Notes: generated from the sequence alone by a model not told the origin. 64,000 bases of DNA from Maribacter forsetii DSM 18668 (GCF_000744105.1 NZ_JQLH01000001.1:1116001-1180000), one strand, 5' to 3'. Positions 9,649 through 18,054 are shown, numbered from the stretch's first letter. Numbers and translations are program-made.

Positions 9649-10290
9649 ATGGGGTTAGAAATTACAAGCGGAATGTTGGCAGAGTTTAAAGGTAGTGAGC
9701 CTGAAGCCTATGAAACATATAAAAAAATCTTTCAAAATATCAATGTTGTTCTTGCTGCTAATAATTTAGAACCACATAATGAACCGGAGGAGATGGAAAA
9801 TGAAGCGTTACAATTTGGCGGTTTTCCTTATAGTTTTTTACACTATTTAAGACGCTTTTTAGCACATGTCTGGGAAAATGAAGGCGACGAGAATTGGGAG
9901 CCTAAGCCTTTTTCTGCAAATGAAGACCCTGGTGTGGATTCAATTTTAGAAAATCACTATTCGTATATGGAAAGTCACTTGTTGACCCATTCAGATGCCG
10001 AGGGTTTTTACCTTCCCGTAGAAATGTCAGAAGTGCTTTTTGATATCGAAGAAGCTCGTGTACCCGGTGCCATGATCGGCTCATCTTACAGCTTGCTCGA
10101 AGAACTAAAAGGTCTCACCAAGCATTTGGGTATTGAGTTGGATGATAACAATGATATTATGAACGTTCAACAGTTAAATGAAATAATACAGAGAAATGGC
10201 GATTTCTGGATTGAAATTTTAGTATGCGCATCACTAATTGATGCTGCTAAATTTAGTATCAATAACAACACAGCTATTCTTTTTAATTAG
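9649..10290 (+). CDS. Conserved hypothetical protein (213 aa)
   Basis: 213 aa and acidic, beginning MGLEITSGMLAEFKG. It has no signal peptide or membrane helix. A central block (HYSYMESHLLTHSDAEGF then YLPVEMSEVLFD and VPGAMIGSSYSLLEELKGL) looks like a conserved core. I recall similar sequences in other bacteria only as hypothetical proteins beside immunity-type genes. It begins a second plus-strand unit after the terminator at 9494-9525, and its stop is 46 nt from the start of the propeller-like protein. No function can be assigned. Confidence 0.65.
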   Translation: MGLEITSGMLAEFKGSEPEAYETYKKIFQNINVVLAANNLEPHNEPEEMENEALQFGGFPYSFLHYLRRFLAHVWENEGDENWEPKPFSANEDPGVDSILENHYSYMESHLLTHSDAEGFYLPVEMSEVLFDIEEARVPGAMIGSSYSLLEELKGLTKHLGIELDDNNDIMNVQQLNEIIQRNGDFWIEILVCASLIDAAKFSINNNTAILFN

Positions 10291-10336
10291 AACATCCATT
10301 CTAGGCTCATTACTAAATAGATTAAAAAAATCAGAT

Positions 10337-11593
10337 ATGAATTTAACAGAGAAGAATATAGATGATATTAAAGCGGAATGGAATACAAAAGGTAGTAGAT
10401 ACGTTTCCGATATCAATAAAATGGTTGAATTTGGTGAAACCAACGGATGGGAAAATTGGAAAGGAAAAGAGCCCGAAGACAAAAGAGATCACTTGGCAGA
10501 AGCAGTATTTCAATTATTAAAAGATGCCAATAAGAATAATACGGTCGATGCTTTTAGAAATGATTTTCCGCCGGCGCACGCCCCAATGGTGCAGTTTATG
10601 AAAGCAAAGGCGCAAAGTATTCAGCAATTACATTTTATAGACGGTCAGAAGATAGTATTCTTAGTGGGTACCGCATATCAGAAAAGGCAGGCATATCTTC
10701 TTAAAGATGATGAAATTATTGAATTGGATGCTTCTATTGAGGCTATTGGAAAGTCAAAGCAGAATAATGTTTTTGCCATTGCATCTAACAACACCATTGT
10801 AACCACGCAAGGTTGGGAAGGTGAAATTATTGCAACATTTAATTTAGAGGAAGCAAAGAATTTAGGGATAACGGAATTAATTCCTTTTAATGATGGGCAA
10901 AAAATCCTCCTGATAACTTCTGACGGTATTTTCATAATTACTAAAAATACCGAGAAAATGATTCACCCATTGCCAGATCCTGAAGATGAGGAATGGGAAC
11001 CTTATATGGACATGGAGAACGCCACCATTTCCAATGATAACAAACACATTGTTGTAGGCGACCAGTGTAGTGACCATAGAGTGTTGGATGCCAACGGAAT
11101 TCAGATAGGTGAGGTTGGTCCGCAATCATCTTACCCAGATTTTTGCCTTTTTTCAAAAGATGATAATCAGCTTATAACAAACTCCTGCCACTTTTATAAC
11201 GGAGTTACCATAGGTGTACCTTCCACCGAACTCGAAAACTTGAATATACCCGCCTACGAAGAAAGTGAGCAATATACGGTTATAGATGAAGAAATGAGAG
11301 TCTATTGTGGTATAGCAACATCAAAATACTACATTCTAGGAGATGCCTTTGGTTATATAAGAGCTAGTGACACACAAGGTAATGCTCTTTGGAGATACTA
11401 TTTAGGGTCTAGCCTTAGCGGAATTGCCATTTCAGATAATGAGAAAACTTTATGGGTAGGGTCGTCATCGGGTATGCTGCATAAACTACAGTTAGATAAA
11501 GGACTTAGAGACGATCATACCATTGCAACGGGAAAACATTATGAAGATTTCAGGTTGGTGATATGGAAAGATGAGCCAATTTTAAAATGGTAA
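10337..11593 (+). CDS. Beta-propeller-like (WD40/PQQ-type) cytoplasmic protein
   Basis: About 418 aa from the ATG at 10337 (MNLTEKNIDDIKAEWNTKG). A longer frame begins at 10238 but overlaps the previous gene's coding end, so the shorter start is preferred. Residues 1-100 are helical. The remainder consists of repeated four-strand units such as IDGQKIVFLVGTAYQKRQAYLL, NDGQKILLITSDGIFII, ISNDNKHIVVGDQCSDHRVLD and ISDNEKTLWVGSSSGMLHKLQL, which fit a beta-propeller scaffold. There is no signal peptide, so it is presumably cytosolic. It lies 9 nt before the DUF1963 gene and is probably co-transcribed with it. Confidence 0.7.
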   Translation: MNLTEKNIDDIKAEWNTKGSRYVSDINKMVEFGETNGWENWKGKEPEDKRDHLAEAVFQLLKDANKNNTVDAFRNDFPPAHAPMVQFMKAKAQSIQQLHFIDGQKIVFLVGTAYQKRQAYLLKDDEIIELDASIEAIGKSKQNNVFAIASNNTIVTTQGWEGEIIATFNLEEAKNLGITELIPFNDGQKILLITSDGIFIITKNTEKMIHPLPDPEDEEWEPYMDMENATISNDNKHIVVGDQCSDHRVLDANGIQIGEVGPQSSYPDFCLFSKDDNQLITNSCHFYNGVTIGVPSTELENLNIPAYEESEQYTVIDEEMRVYCGIATSKYYILGDAFGYIRASDTQGNALWRYYLGSSLSGIAISDNEKTLWVGSSSGMLHKLQLDKGLRDDHTIATGKHYEDFRLVIWKDEPILKW

Positions 11594-11602
11594 TACGATA
11601 AT

Positions 11603-12343
11603 ATGGATATCAGGGATTTTAATGGGATTGTTATTGAAGGGAAATATGATTTGGACCAGAAAGAGGGATTTCTAAGGTCCGTCATGCTGCCAGCCATTGT
11701 CATTGAGCAAGCAACGGTTTTTGATGAAAAGGGAATAAGCAAGTATGGTGGCAATCCACTTGTGCCCGATAATTTTGAATGGCCCAAGCAAGAATTCGGG
11801 GATTATAGATTTATAGCGCAGTTTCATCTAAGTGAAATACCGCCTGGTGAAAATCAACTTCCAAAGAAAGGTTTGTTAAGCATTTTTGCAGCGTATGACG
11901 AGGAAAATACTATGGCTTGGACAGATGATAACTATGCGAAGGTTTTCTATTTTGAAAATGTTGAGGACTTAAAACCTTATGACAATCCTAATTTTCCTGA
12001 TAAATATTCGCTTGATGTGGTTTTTAAACAGGAAGTGGATATACCTTTTAAACCGGAATTATACTCAACCAAAGGTCTCAACAAAAAGCAAATGAACTAT
12101 GTCTGTACTAAAGTGCTAGAGCGGACAGATAAAAGATATGATAGTTATTTATTAGGCTACCCCTATTACAATTCATTAGATGCCGACCCAAGGGAAAACG
12201 AAAATTGGACATCATTATTAACCTTGCGTTATCAATCTGGTTTTGGGTTATATTGGAACGACCGTGGTTATTTAATGCTATTTATAGAAAAAGAGAAATT
12301 GGCAAAAGGAGATTTCTCTAATATTAAATCTAATGCTGGGTAG
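11603..12343 (+). CDS. DUF1963 (YwqG-like) protein
   Basis: 246 aa. It carries the family signature KYGGNPLVPDNFEWPKQEFGDYRFIAQFHLSEIP followed by LPKKGLLSIF, and a C-terminal LLTLRYQSGFGLYWNDRGYLMLFI where DUF1963 proteins keep a conserved Gly/Asp turn. DUF1963 members (B. subtilis YwqG) lack a known activity and are common in toxin-immunity neighbourhoods. This is the last gene of the plus-strand unit and is followed by a terminator at 12367-12391. Confidence 0.8.
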   Translation: MDIRDFNGIVIEGKYDLDQKEGFLRSVMLPAIVIEQATVFDEKGISKYGGNPLVPDNFEWPKQEFGDYRFIAQFHLSEIPPGENQLPKKGLLSIFAAYDEENTMAWTDDNYAKVFYFENVEDLKPYDNPNFPDKYSLDVVFKQEVDIPFKPELYSTKGLNKKQMNYVCTKVLERTDKRYDSYLLGYPYYNSLDADPRENENWTSLLTLRYQSGFGLYWNDRGYLMLFIEKEKLAKGDFSNIKSNAG

Positions 12344-12366
12344 GGAGGAAGTTTTGTTGTAATGAA

Positions 12367-12391
12367 AAAAACCACCCAAAAGGTGGTTTTT
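12367..12391. terminator. Intrinsic terminator after the DUF1963 gene
   Basis: A ten-base stem AAAAACCACC / GGTGGTTTTT with a five-base loop, followed by a T run. It ends the plus-strand unit and would also stop minus-strand transcription. Confidence 0.85.
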
Positions 12392-12488
12392 ATTTGTGGA
12401 GCCAGAAGATTACCTTACGGTGTTCCCAAAAGCTTCCGTTTTGCAAGTACAACTGTCAAGGCTGAAAAAAGCCTTGGTGCATAAAAAC

Positions 12489-12523
12489 AAAAATCCTAAA
12501 CAAGTGAACTTGATGGGATTTTT
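12489..12523 (-). terminator. Probable terminator of the tmRNA gene
   Basis: Outer arms AAAAATCC (12489) and GGATTTTT (12516) enclose an inner hairpin CAAG-TGAA-CTTG. Read on the minus strand it ends in a T run about 34 nt beyond the mature tmRNA 3' end. Confidence 0.7.
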
Positions 12524-12556
12524 TATTTTTATTCACATAACAGTTGTGAGTGATTG

Positions 12557-12953
12557 TGGAGCCGGAGGGATTCGAACCCTCGTCCAAACAAGCAATTAAA
12601 ATGCTTTCTACATGCTTAGAATCTGATTAATTTTCGATGTGCACCTGACCAGAAACCGCCCAATACACACTTATCTTCTTAAGATTTTGGTGGTGTCGCC
12701 AAAGCGAGCGGACACCCTTATGTTGACTTTTCTGGTGCTCCTATAAGAATCGCCATCAACAAGGGCTATTCAGGAACATCTCGCTTCCCTACCTTGTAGG
12801 GACGAGGCTAATCTTACTATGATTCAGATTAAGCGGCAAGAGCGTAATTATTTTCGCCAATTAAAAGTGTGAAAAATGAGATTAACGAGCTATTTCCCAG
12901 CGCTCGACATGCTTACATTCCAACTGGTCTCGCTGTCAAAACCGGTCGGCCCC
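12557..12953 (-). ncRNA. ssrA: tmRNA (transfer-messenger RNA), one-piece form
   Basis: Rescues stalled ribosomes by acting as an alanyl-tRNA and then as an mRNA for a degradation tag. On the minus strand the 5' end GGGGCC (12953 downward) pairs with the 3' acceptor strand GGCTCC-A (ending at 12557). The 3' T-arm contains GGGTTCGAATCCC. The tag reading frame is at 12858-12829 and reads GENNYALAA followed by TAA, a Bacteroidetes-type tag ending in the protease-recognised ALAA. CCA is not encoded. It is unpermuted. Open frames crossing this RNA are not genes. Confidence 0.95.
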
Positions 12954-13129
12954 AATATGTAAAAGAACTTACTATGCTAAATTTTAGCTACGTCAAATCA
13001 ATTGACTTCAACTATTAAATAGCGGGCAGCAAAGCTAACAAAACTTTACGATCCCATATAATTTTTATTTTGACCTAAGCCAAGTGTTTCTAATTGCATA
13101 ATTTAGTGCAATATTTATACCAAACCCAT

Positions 13130-14335
13130 ATGAAGTTCGGAATTATAAGAGAACGCAAGAATCCGCCAGATAAGCGTGTAGTATTATCGCCAAAAGCATG
13201 TCAAAAAGTCTTAAGTATATATACTAAGGCTGAAATTATTGTAGAACCTTCTTCAATTAGGGCTTATGTAGATGCGGATTATCAAGATTTAGGTATCACG
13301 GTTGCAGACAAAATGAATGATTGTGAGGTGCTTTTAGGAGTCAAGGAAGTGCCTATTGATGCGTTAATTCCTAATAAAAAATACTTCTTCTTTTCGCACA
13401 CCATTAAAAAACAACCTTATAACAGAGACTTGCTTCGTGCTATTTTAGAGAAGAATATAGAAATGTACGACCATGAGGTTATTACCAACAAGCAAGAACA
13501 ACGCGTTGTTGCTTTTGGTAGATATGCAGGTATTGTTGGGGCATATAACGGATTTCGTGCATACGGACTCAAATACGATGCTTTTCAATTGCCAAAGGCT
13601 AGCGACCTTCCAGATCAGCAGGCTTTAATCGAAGAACTAAAAAAACTAAAATTACCTAATATAAAGGTGCTTCTTACTGGCAGGGGCAGAGTCGGTAATG
13701 GTTCTAGAGAAATGTTAGATGGTATGGGTATGCGTAGGGTAAATGTTACCGAGTATTTAGAAGATACTTTTAATGAACCGGTATATTGTCAAATAGATGC
13801 TGGTGAATACAATAAACGAAAAGACGGAGTTCGTGGCAATAAAGCCAATTTCTTCGCTCACCCGGAAGAGTATAAATCGAACTTTTTTAGATTTGCCAAG
13901 GTGACCGATTTCTATATAGCCGGTCATTTTTATGGTCAAGGTGCTCCTTATTTATTCACTAGGGAAGATGCTAAACATGAAGATTTCAATATGAAGGTTG
14001 TCGCCGATATCAGTTGTGATATTGACGGACCCGTTGCTTCTACTATTAAACCTTCTACTATTGCTGATCCTATTTATGGTTATAACTCGGTAACGGAGAC
14101 CGAGACAGATTTTAAAAATGCTGACGCAATTGCGGTCATGGCGGTAGATAATTTACCGTGTGAATTACCTAGAGATGCCAGTGAAGGTTTTGGAGAAGCT
14201 TTTATAAAAAATGTGATTCCTGCTTTTTTCAACGACGATAAAGATGGCGTTCTCGAAAGAGCAAGAATGACCAAAAATGGGAAGCTGACAGAACGTTATG
14301 CATATCTACAGGATTATGTTGATGGTAAGGAATAG
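13130..14335 (+). CDS. Saccharopine dehydrogenase (lysine-forming type) / alanine dehydrogenase-PNT family oxidoreductase
   Basis: About 401 aa from the ATG at 13130 (MKFGIIRERKNPPDKRVVLSP). The AlaDH/PNT N-terminal domain has the family's RERKNPPDKRV start and the KEVPIDALIPNKKYFFFSHTIKKQ strand. The NAD-binding Rossmann segment is VLLTGRGRVGNGSREML. The C-terminal half (FAKVTDFYIAGHFYGQGAPYLF, VVADISCDIDGPVASTIKPSTI) matches fungal-type Lys1 saccharopine dehydrogenase rather than alanine dehydrogenase. Its likely role is NAD-dependent interconversion of saccharopine with lysine and 2-oxoglutarate. No partner lysine gene is adjacent, so the pathway direction is uncertain. It is a single gene, convergent with the membrane cluster. 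Confidence 0.8.
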   Translation: MKFGIIRERKNPPDKRVVLSPKACQKVLSIYTKAEIIVEPSSIRAYVDADYQDLGITVADKMNDCEVLLGVKEVPIDALIPNKKYFFFSHTIKKQPYNRDLLRAILEKNIEMYDHEVITNKQEQRVVAFGRYAGIVGAYNGFRAYGLKYDAFQLPKASDLPDQQALIEELKKLKLPNIKVLLTGRGRVGNGSREMLDGMGMRRVNVTEYLEDTFNEPVYCQIDAGEYNKRKDGVRGNKANFFAHPEEYKSNFFRFAKVTDFYIAGHFYGQGAPYLFTREDAKHEDFNMKVVADISCDIDGPVASTIKPSTIADPIYGYNSVTETETDFKNADAIAVMAVDNLPCELPRDASEGFGEAFIKNVIPAFFNDDKDGVLERARMTKNGKLTERYAYLQDYVDGKE

Positions 14336-14349
14336 CTAAACCTTTCATA

Positions 14350-14742
14350 TTAGTTTATAGGTTGTTTCAGCAAGAATCGTTTTTTGATTTCTAAACTTGT
14401 TACGGTTAGTATACCTAGGGTGTATGCCAATAAATCTTGAATGCTGAAATAGTTTCCGAAAATTAAATTTGCCCATTTAGAATGCTCCAACCCAAAGTAG
14501 CTTAACATATTGGTGAGTTGTAAAAATTCGATGGCAAAAGCAATTAATAAGGTGACAATGCCGATTGCAATATCACTTGCCTTTATGAAGGCTTTGAAAA
14601 AGAAAAATAAGAGAATGACTACAAGGTAGTCTCCAAACGTATGTCGAATAAATCCGGATTTTAAAAATATGGCAATTAAGATTTCGATTCCTAATAGTGC
14701 AAGAAAGTATATAAAGTAGATATGGTTGAATTTGAATTTCAT
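14350..14742 (-). CDS. DUF2809 small integral membrane protein
   Basis: 130 aa with four predicted hydrophobic helices. The DUF2809 family signature is present: FIRHTFGDYLVVILLFFFFKAF near residues 30-50, then AFAIEFLQLTNML and a final YFSIQDLLAYTLGI. Function unknown; some databases carry misleading ribosomal-maturation names for this family. It lies 11 nt after the 98 aa membrane gene at the end of a co-directional run that starts at 18029. Confidence 0.75.
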   Translation of the reverse strand: MKFKFNHIYFIYFLALLGIEILIAIFLKSGFIRHTFGDYLVVILLFFFFKAFIKASDIAIGIVTLLIAFAIEFLQLTNMLSYFGLEHSKWANLIFGNYFSIQDLLAYTLGILTVTSLEIKKRFLLKQPIN

Positions 14743-14753
14743 CTGTTGAAATT

Positions 14754-15050
14754 TTATGCGTTTGTTAAATAGATATAAAGTATACTTACTGGGTAATTCA
14801 TAATCAGTAAAATAAGCGTCATGGTATGCTCTTGTATAGCCTTAGAAAACCTAAGTACATTTACCAAAATTATAATCAAAGCTATACAGGTAACGATGAT
14901 ATAGCTCAGATATAGCATAATGCCTACAATGACAGTGAACTCTGTTTTTGGTATTAAGGCAATACACAGTAGTAAAGATGAGAGTAGAAAATACAATGAA
15001 ACTACTCTCACAATTCTACGGTTCCATTTATGTTTAAATAAGGCTATCAT
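14754..15050 (-). CDS. Small three-helix membrane protein, unknown
   Basis: 98 aa with three hydrophobic segments (VSLYFLLSSLLLCIALI, VIVGIMLYLSYIIVTCIALIIILV, LILLIMNYPVSILYIYL). Its ATG overlaps the stop of the DUF4173-type gene by four bases (ATGA), so it is translationally coupled to that protein and probably works with it. I do not recognise a family. Confidence 0.65.
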   Translation of the reverse strand: MIALFKHKWNRRIVRVVSLYFLLSSLLLCIALIPKTEFTVIVGIMLYLSYIIVTCIALIIILVNVLRFSKAIQEHTMTLILLIMNYPVSILYIYLTNA

Positions 15051-16447
15051 TTTAAGTTATGTTGAACAAGCTGAACTAATGTATATTCTTGCCACGTTTT
15101 TTCTGATTGTTGTGTAATATAATCTTCGTATTTATCTTTAATACTGATTTTTAAATCATAGTCTGCACTCTTCTCTTTAGCATATTTGTATAGCTGAATA
15201 CTATTAGTATCTCCCAAATCCAAGAGATAATGAATATCAGGATTTTCAAGTGAACTTAAATTGAAATACGTAATTGTTCTATCCCATGGCACCGCAGCAC
15301 TTAGCACTAAGAAAGCAAATACAGTTGCAATGTTTGTACGCACTAAATAAATAAAGCTTTTTACTTCCGCCACTTTAATATAACCTGTAATTAAGCCGGT
15401 AAGGGTAAGTAGTAGATATACGAATACACCAATACGCTTGTAGGTAAGACCCAGGGCTTCAACATAGGTGAAGTTCTTGTATGTTGTAAAAACAATTAAT
15501 ATAATGTTCAGCGAGATCCATGCGTATGTAAGTGTTTTTATTTGTGTATTTTCTTTATAGAAGTTGAGGTTTCCTCTAAAGAAATAAAGAATTAGTATAA
15601 TGGCTAGTACTATAGAGAACATTAACGCATACACCCCTTGGTGTACAGATGCCGAATATTCTGCATTAGAAATTTCGGTTTTTTGGAATAGGTAAATTCC
15701 ATCAGTTACTAAAAAGAATACCAGTAATAAATTAAGGGCGAAAAATATAAAAGAGCCTAAGGTATGCTCACTTTCCAATTGCTTTTTTTGCCCAATGATT
15801 TCTATTTCGGAGGGAGTCTTCAATTCGTTTTTTTGAGATGCATCCACCGCAATTATTTCTTGTGCATCTAATGGGCGCAAAATGTTAAGAAATATAATGT
15901 ACCCAAGAAATGTAAAGAATACCCAAGGGATACTTATAAAATCAAAATTGATTTGATTTACAAGGTTCTCAAAAACAGGATTAGCATTTTTGTACAGCGC
16001 AGCAAACAAAATGAGTAATGCCCCTGCGAAAAAACTACCTTTTAAACGATTAAATAATTTTGGTGACGTCTCCTTTTTTATATCCTTTTCGTTGACTGAA
16101 TTTTGTCTTTGAATGAAATTCGAAATACTTGCTATTAGTATGTTCATGAAGCCTAATAGCCATGAGAGGTATAAAGATGTTTGGTTAGAAATAGATTTAC
16201 CTACATAGACCATTAATGCCATAAAATGAACAAATATGGTAAACCCTGTAGGATTGATCAATACAAAAACCGATGTAAGAATATAAGTGAGGGCATAAAC
16301 CCATGAAACCTTACGTGTGCCTTTAAGTGTGGAAACAAGTACCACTACCAATATGGAAATTAAAAATAAATTTAGTCCAAAGCTTTTACTGTAGAATAGT
16401 AAACTAAAGGCTAATGCAGATAACAGTGATTTTATATGAACGTTCAT
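15047..16447 (-). CDS. Polytopic membrane protein, DUF4153/DUF4173 type
   Basis: 466 aa with about ten to twelve transmembrane helices. The segment AEYSASVHQGVYALMFSIVLAIILILYFF, followed by KTLTYAWISLNIILIVFTTYKNFTYVEALGLTYKRIGVFVYLLL, matches the DUF4173 core. The C-terminal tail (~70 aa) is soluble and ends with a helix. Function unknown. It is translationally coupled to the 98 aa gene downstream and preceded 127 bp upstream by the COQ4-like gene. Confidence 0.7.
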   Translation of the reverse strand: MNVHIKSLLSALAFSLLFYSKSFGLNLFLISILVVVLVSTLKGTRKVSWVYALTYILTSVFVLINPTGFTIFVHFMALMVYVGKSISNQTSLYLSWLLGFMNILIASISNFIQRQNSVNEKDIKKETSPKLFNRLKGSFFAGALLILFAALYKNANPVFENLVNQINFDFISIPWVFFTFLGYIIFLNILRPLDAQEIIAVDASQKNELKTPSEIEIIGQKKQLESEHTLGSFIFFALNLLLVFFLVTDGIYLFQKTEISNAEYSASVHQGVYALMFSIVLAIILILYFFRGNLNFYKENTQIKTLTYAWISLNIILIVFTTYKNFTYVEALGLTYKRIGVFVYLLLTLTGLITGYIKVAEVKSFIYLVRTNIATVFAFLVLSAAVPWDRTITYFNLSSLENPDIHYLLDLGDTNSIQLYKYAKEKSADYDLKISIKDKYEDYITQQSEKTWQEYTLVQLVQHNLK

Positions 16448-16574
16448 AATATGATGTATTTAAAAGGTTATTAATGATTTAAATTTTTCGATTATTCATA
16501 AGAGATACTAACCAAGAATCAAGTGTACTGTCTTACGGGTTTTTGAGTTTTTAGATAGTTTTAGTATCATGATT

Positions 16575-17027
16575 TTAATGAATTAAAAAAGTGGACTTTA
16601 TCCGTTGGATGGGTTGGTTTAGCAGCTTTTGAAAATCTAATTGATGAAAGGGTAGTGCAGATTTTCCACAGTTATATTTAGATGAAAATTGCCTCCAACA
16701 CTCCGGATACAGCATAGAGCCAATACATATGACCGTAAATAAGTAAAGACTTCTTTTTCCATTTCCCATTAAATAAAACTGCATGCTTATTTCTTCAGGA
16801 ACCGTAATTCCGGTTCCGGTGAGTACATGAAATACATCATGACTCTCTAGTTTTTCTTGTAACTGAAAGCTGTTGGCAACAAGAAATTTGCCCATATGAT
16901 AGCCTAATGAGTCGCTTGGATATTCTTTTAATTCTTCAGCATTAAATTGCCAAGCTTCATTCTTTTTGAAGTATTGATAGGGTACCACACTCCAATTATA
17001 TAATTTTTCTAATATGGCTGCTCTCAT
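16575..17027 (-). CDS. COQ4-like protein
   Basis: 150 aa. It shows the COQ4 metal-binding pattern HDxxHx(10)E: H63, D64, H67 and E78 in ESHDVFHVLTGTGITVPEE. COQ4 in mitochondria and some bacteria is needed for ubiquinone biosynthesis (reported to act in C1 decarboxylation-hydroxylation). Flavobacteria use menaquinone, so the substrate here is unlikely to be ubiquinone precursors. The gene is 55 nt downstream of the winged-helix regulator and has its own copy of an inverted repeat operator at 17045-17063, so it is probably a direct target of that regulator. Confidence 0.7.
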   Translation of the reverse strand: MRAAILEKLYNWSVVPYQYFKKNEAWQFNAEELKEYPSDSLGYHMGKFLVANSFQLQEKLESHDVFHVLTGTGITVPEEISMQFYLMGNGKRSLYLFTVICIGSMLYPECWRQFSSKYNCGKSALPFHQLDFQKLLNQPIQRIKSTFLIH

Positions 17028-17044
17028 TTTTGTTGTTTTAAAAG

Positions 17045-17063
17045 TACTTTGAATTTCAAAGTA
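17045..17063. promoter_or_regulatory. Operator-like inverted repeat upstream of the COQ4-like gene
   Basis: TACTTTGAATTTCAAAGTA is a perfect palindrome of two 9-base arms around one base, 18 nt before the COQ4-like start. A near-identical copy lies at 18038-18054. It is the likely binding site of the winged-helix protein encoded at 17082-17372. Confidence 0.7.
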
Positions 17064-17081
17064 AAATGATAAAAAAATATA

Positions 17082-17372
17082 CTACTTACCTATTAGTTTT
17101 TCTAAAGCATTAATATGCTTCTTAAACTGCGCTTTACCAAGTGGGGTTGCAGAGTAGCGAGTATTAGGTTTTCTACCTATAAACTGCTTTTCCACTTTTA
17201 TGTATTCCTCTTTTTCAAGCGCTTTGGTATGACTGGCTAAATTGCCATCTGTAGCACCTAAAAGCTCTTTTAGCATTTTAAAATCAGCATAATCGTTCAC
17301 CATTAGAATAGACATAATTCCCAGTCTTATTCGGTGATCAAAAGCTTTGTTTATGTTGTCAATTAAACTCAT
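17082..17372 (-). CDS. Winged-helix transcriptional regulator (ArsR/MarR-like, HTH_34 type)
   Basis: 96 aa, nearly all one winged-helix DNA-binding domain. It runs from HRIRLGIMSILMVNDYADFKMLKELLGATDGNLASHTKALEKEEYI (helices 1-3 with the recognition helix at about 38-52) to the wing KQFIGRKPNTRYSATPLG. It lacks the metal-binding cysteines of ArsR. It is 21 nt downstream of the 211 aa membrane gene. Identical-type inverted repeats precede both the membrane gene and the COQ4-like gene, so it probably autoregulates and controls the cluster. The inducing signal is unknown. Confidence 0.8.
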   Translation of the reverse strand: MSLIDNINKAFDHRIRLGIMSILMVNDYADFKMLKELLGATDGNLASHTKALEKEEYIKVEKQFIGRKPNTRYSATPLGKAQFKKHINALEKLIGK

Positions 17373-17393
17373 ATATTAATAGCTAGGCTAATC

Positions 17394-18029
17394 TTAATTT
17401 CTGTCGTACTTATAATACATTAATGCACCATAAAGAATGTGGCAAACGCCAAACCCTAGAGCCCAAAAATACAATCCATATCCTATAAATTGCGTACTAA
17501 CTAGTCCTATTCCAATAAAAACCAAACCCATATATCTAACATCGCCCATGGTGTACTTGCTTGCGTTAACACAAGCCAGACCATAAAATATAAGCGTTGC
17601 AGGAGCAACAAGACCAGCAATACCTTGTTGCATAAGTACCAAGCAAAAAAGTCCGCCTACTACTAACGGAATAGCAAAATTGAATACTAACCGCTTGCTA
17701 GTGCTGTCCCAAATTTTTTCTCCACTTTTTTTAGACTTTTTCAAGGTCATAATAAAACCGGTAATAACAGCTGCCACCAAAACTGCAATAGCAATTAACG
17801 TTAGTTCGCTAACCGTATCTGAACCCCAAAGTGATGAAGACCTACCGGAAAAGTTTTCATAATTGGCTGCTGAAGTATTTTTCAGCTTAACATAAGCAAA
17901 TCCTGCCCCAATTAATGCATATATACCCGCGAGTACTCCTGAGAGTCCGCTTAATGAAATAAATCGTGAAGAACGATTCATTATATTCTTGATTTCGGTA
18001 ATATCGTTTAGATACTTATTTGTCTCCAT
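17394..18029 (-). CDS. Polytopic membrane protein linked to winged-helix regulator
   Basis: 211 aa with six hydrophobic helices (for example FISLSGLSGVLAGIYALIGAGFAYV, LTLIAIAVLVAAVITGFIM, YFWALGFGVCHILYGALMYY). The soluble N-terminus METNKYLNDITEIKNIMNRSSR is typical of a family that in flavobacteria pairs with small winged-helix regulators. Function unknown. An operator-like repeat at 18038-18054 sits 9 nt upstream of the start and would cover the ribosome-binding region or promoter. Confidence 0.7.
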   Translation of the reverse strand: METNKYLNDITEIKNIMNRSSRFISLSGLSGVLAGIYALIGAGFAYVKLKNTSAANYENFSGRSSSLWGSDTVSELTLIAIAVLVAAVITGFIMTLKKSKKSGEKIWDSTSKRLVFNFAIPLVVGGLFCLVLMQQGIAGLVAPATLIFYGLACVNASKYTMGDVRYMGLVFIGIGLVSTQFIGYGLYFWALGFGVCHILYGALMYYKYDRN

Positions 18030-18037
18030 TTTAAAGT

Positions 18038-18054
18038 ACTTTGAAATACAAAGT
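18038..18054. promoter_or_regulatory. Second copy of the winged-helix operator
   Basis: ACTTTGAAATACAAAGT has two 8-base arms with one mismatch around one base. It matches the perfect copy at 17046-17062 at 15 of 17 positions and lies immediately upstream of the membrane-protein/regulator pair. Confidence 0.65.

Noticed and set aside
1390..12343. Complete toxin-immunity locus with a toxin gene
   Set aside because: No large Rhs, WapA, CDI or filamentous protein and no nuclease or deaminase-like C-terminal toxin domain is present; only immunity-type families are visible.
12396..12599. Open frame of 67 codons between the terminator and the tmRNA
   Set aside because: It overlaps the tmRNA 3' domain and a terminator hairpin, has no coding character or homolog-like motif, and lies in a non-coding spacer.
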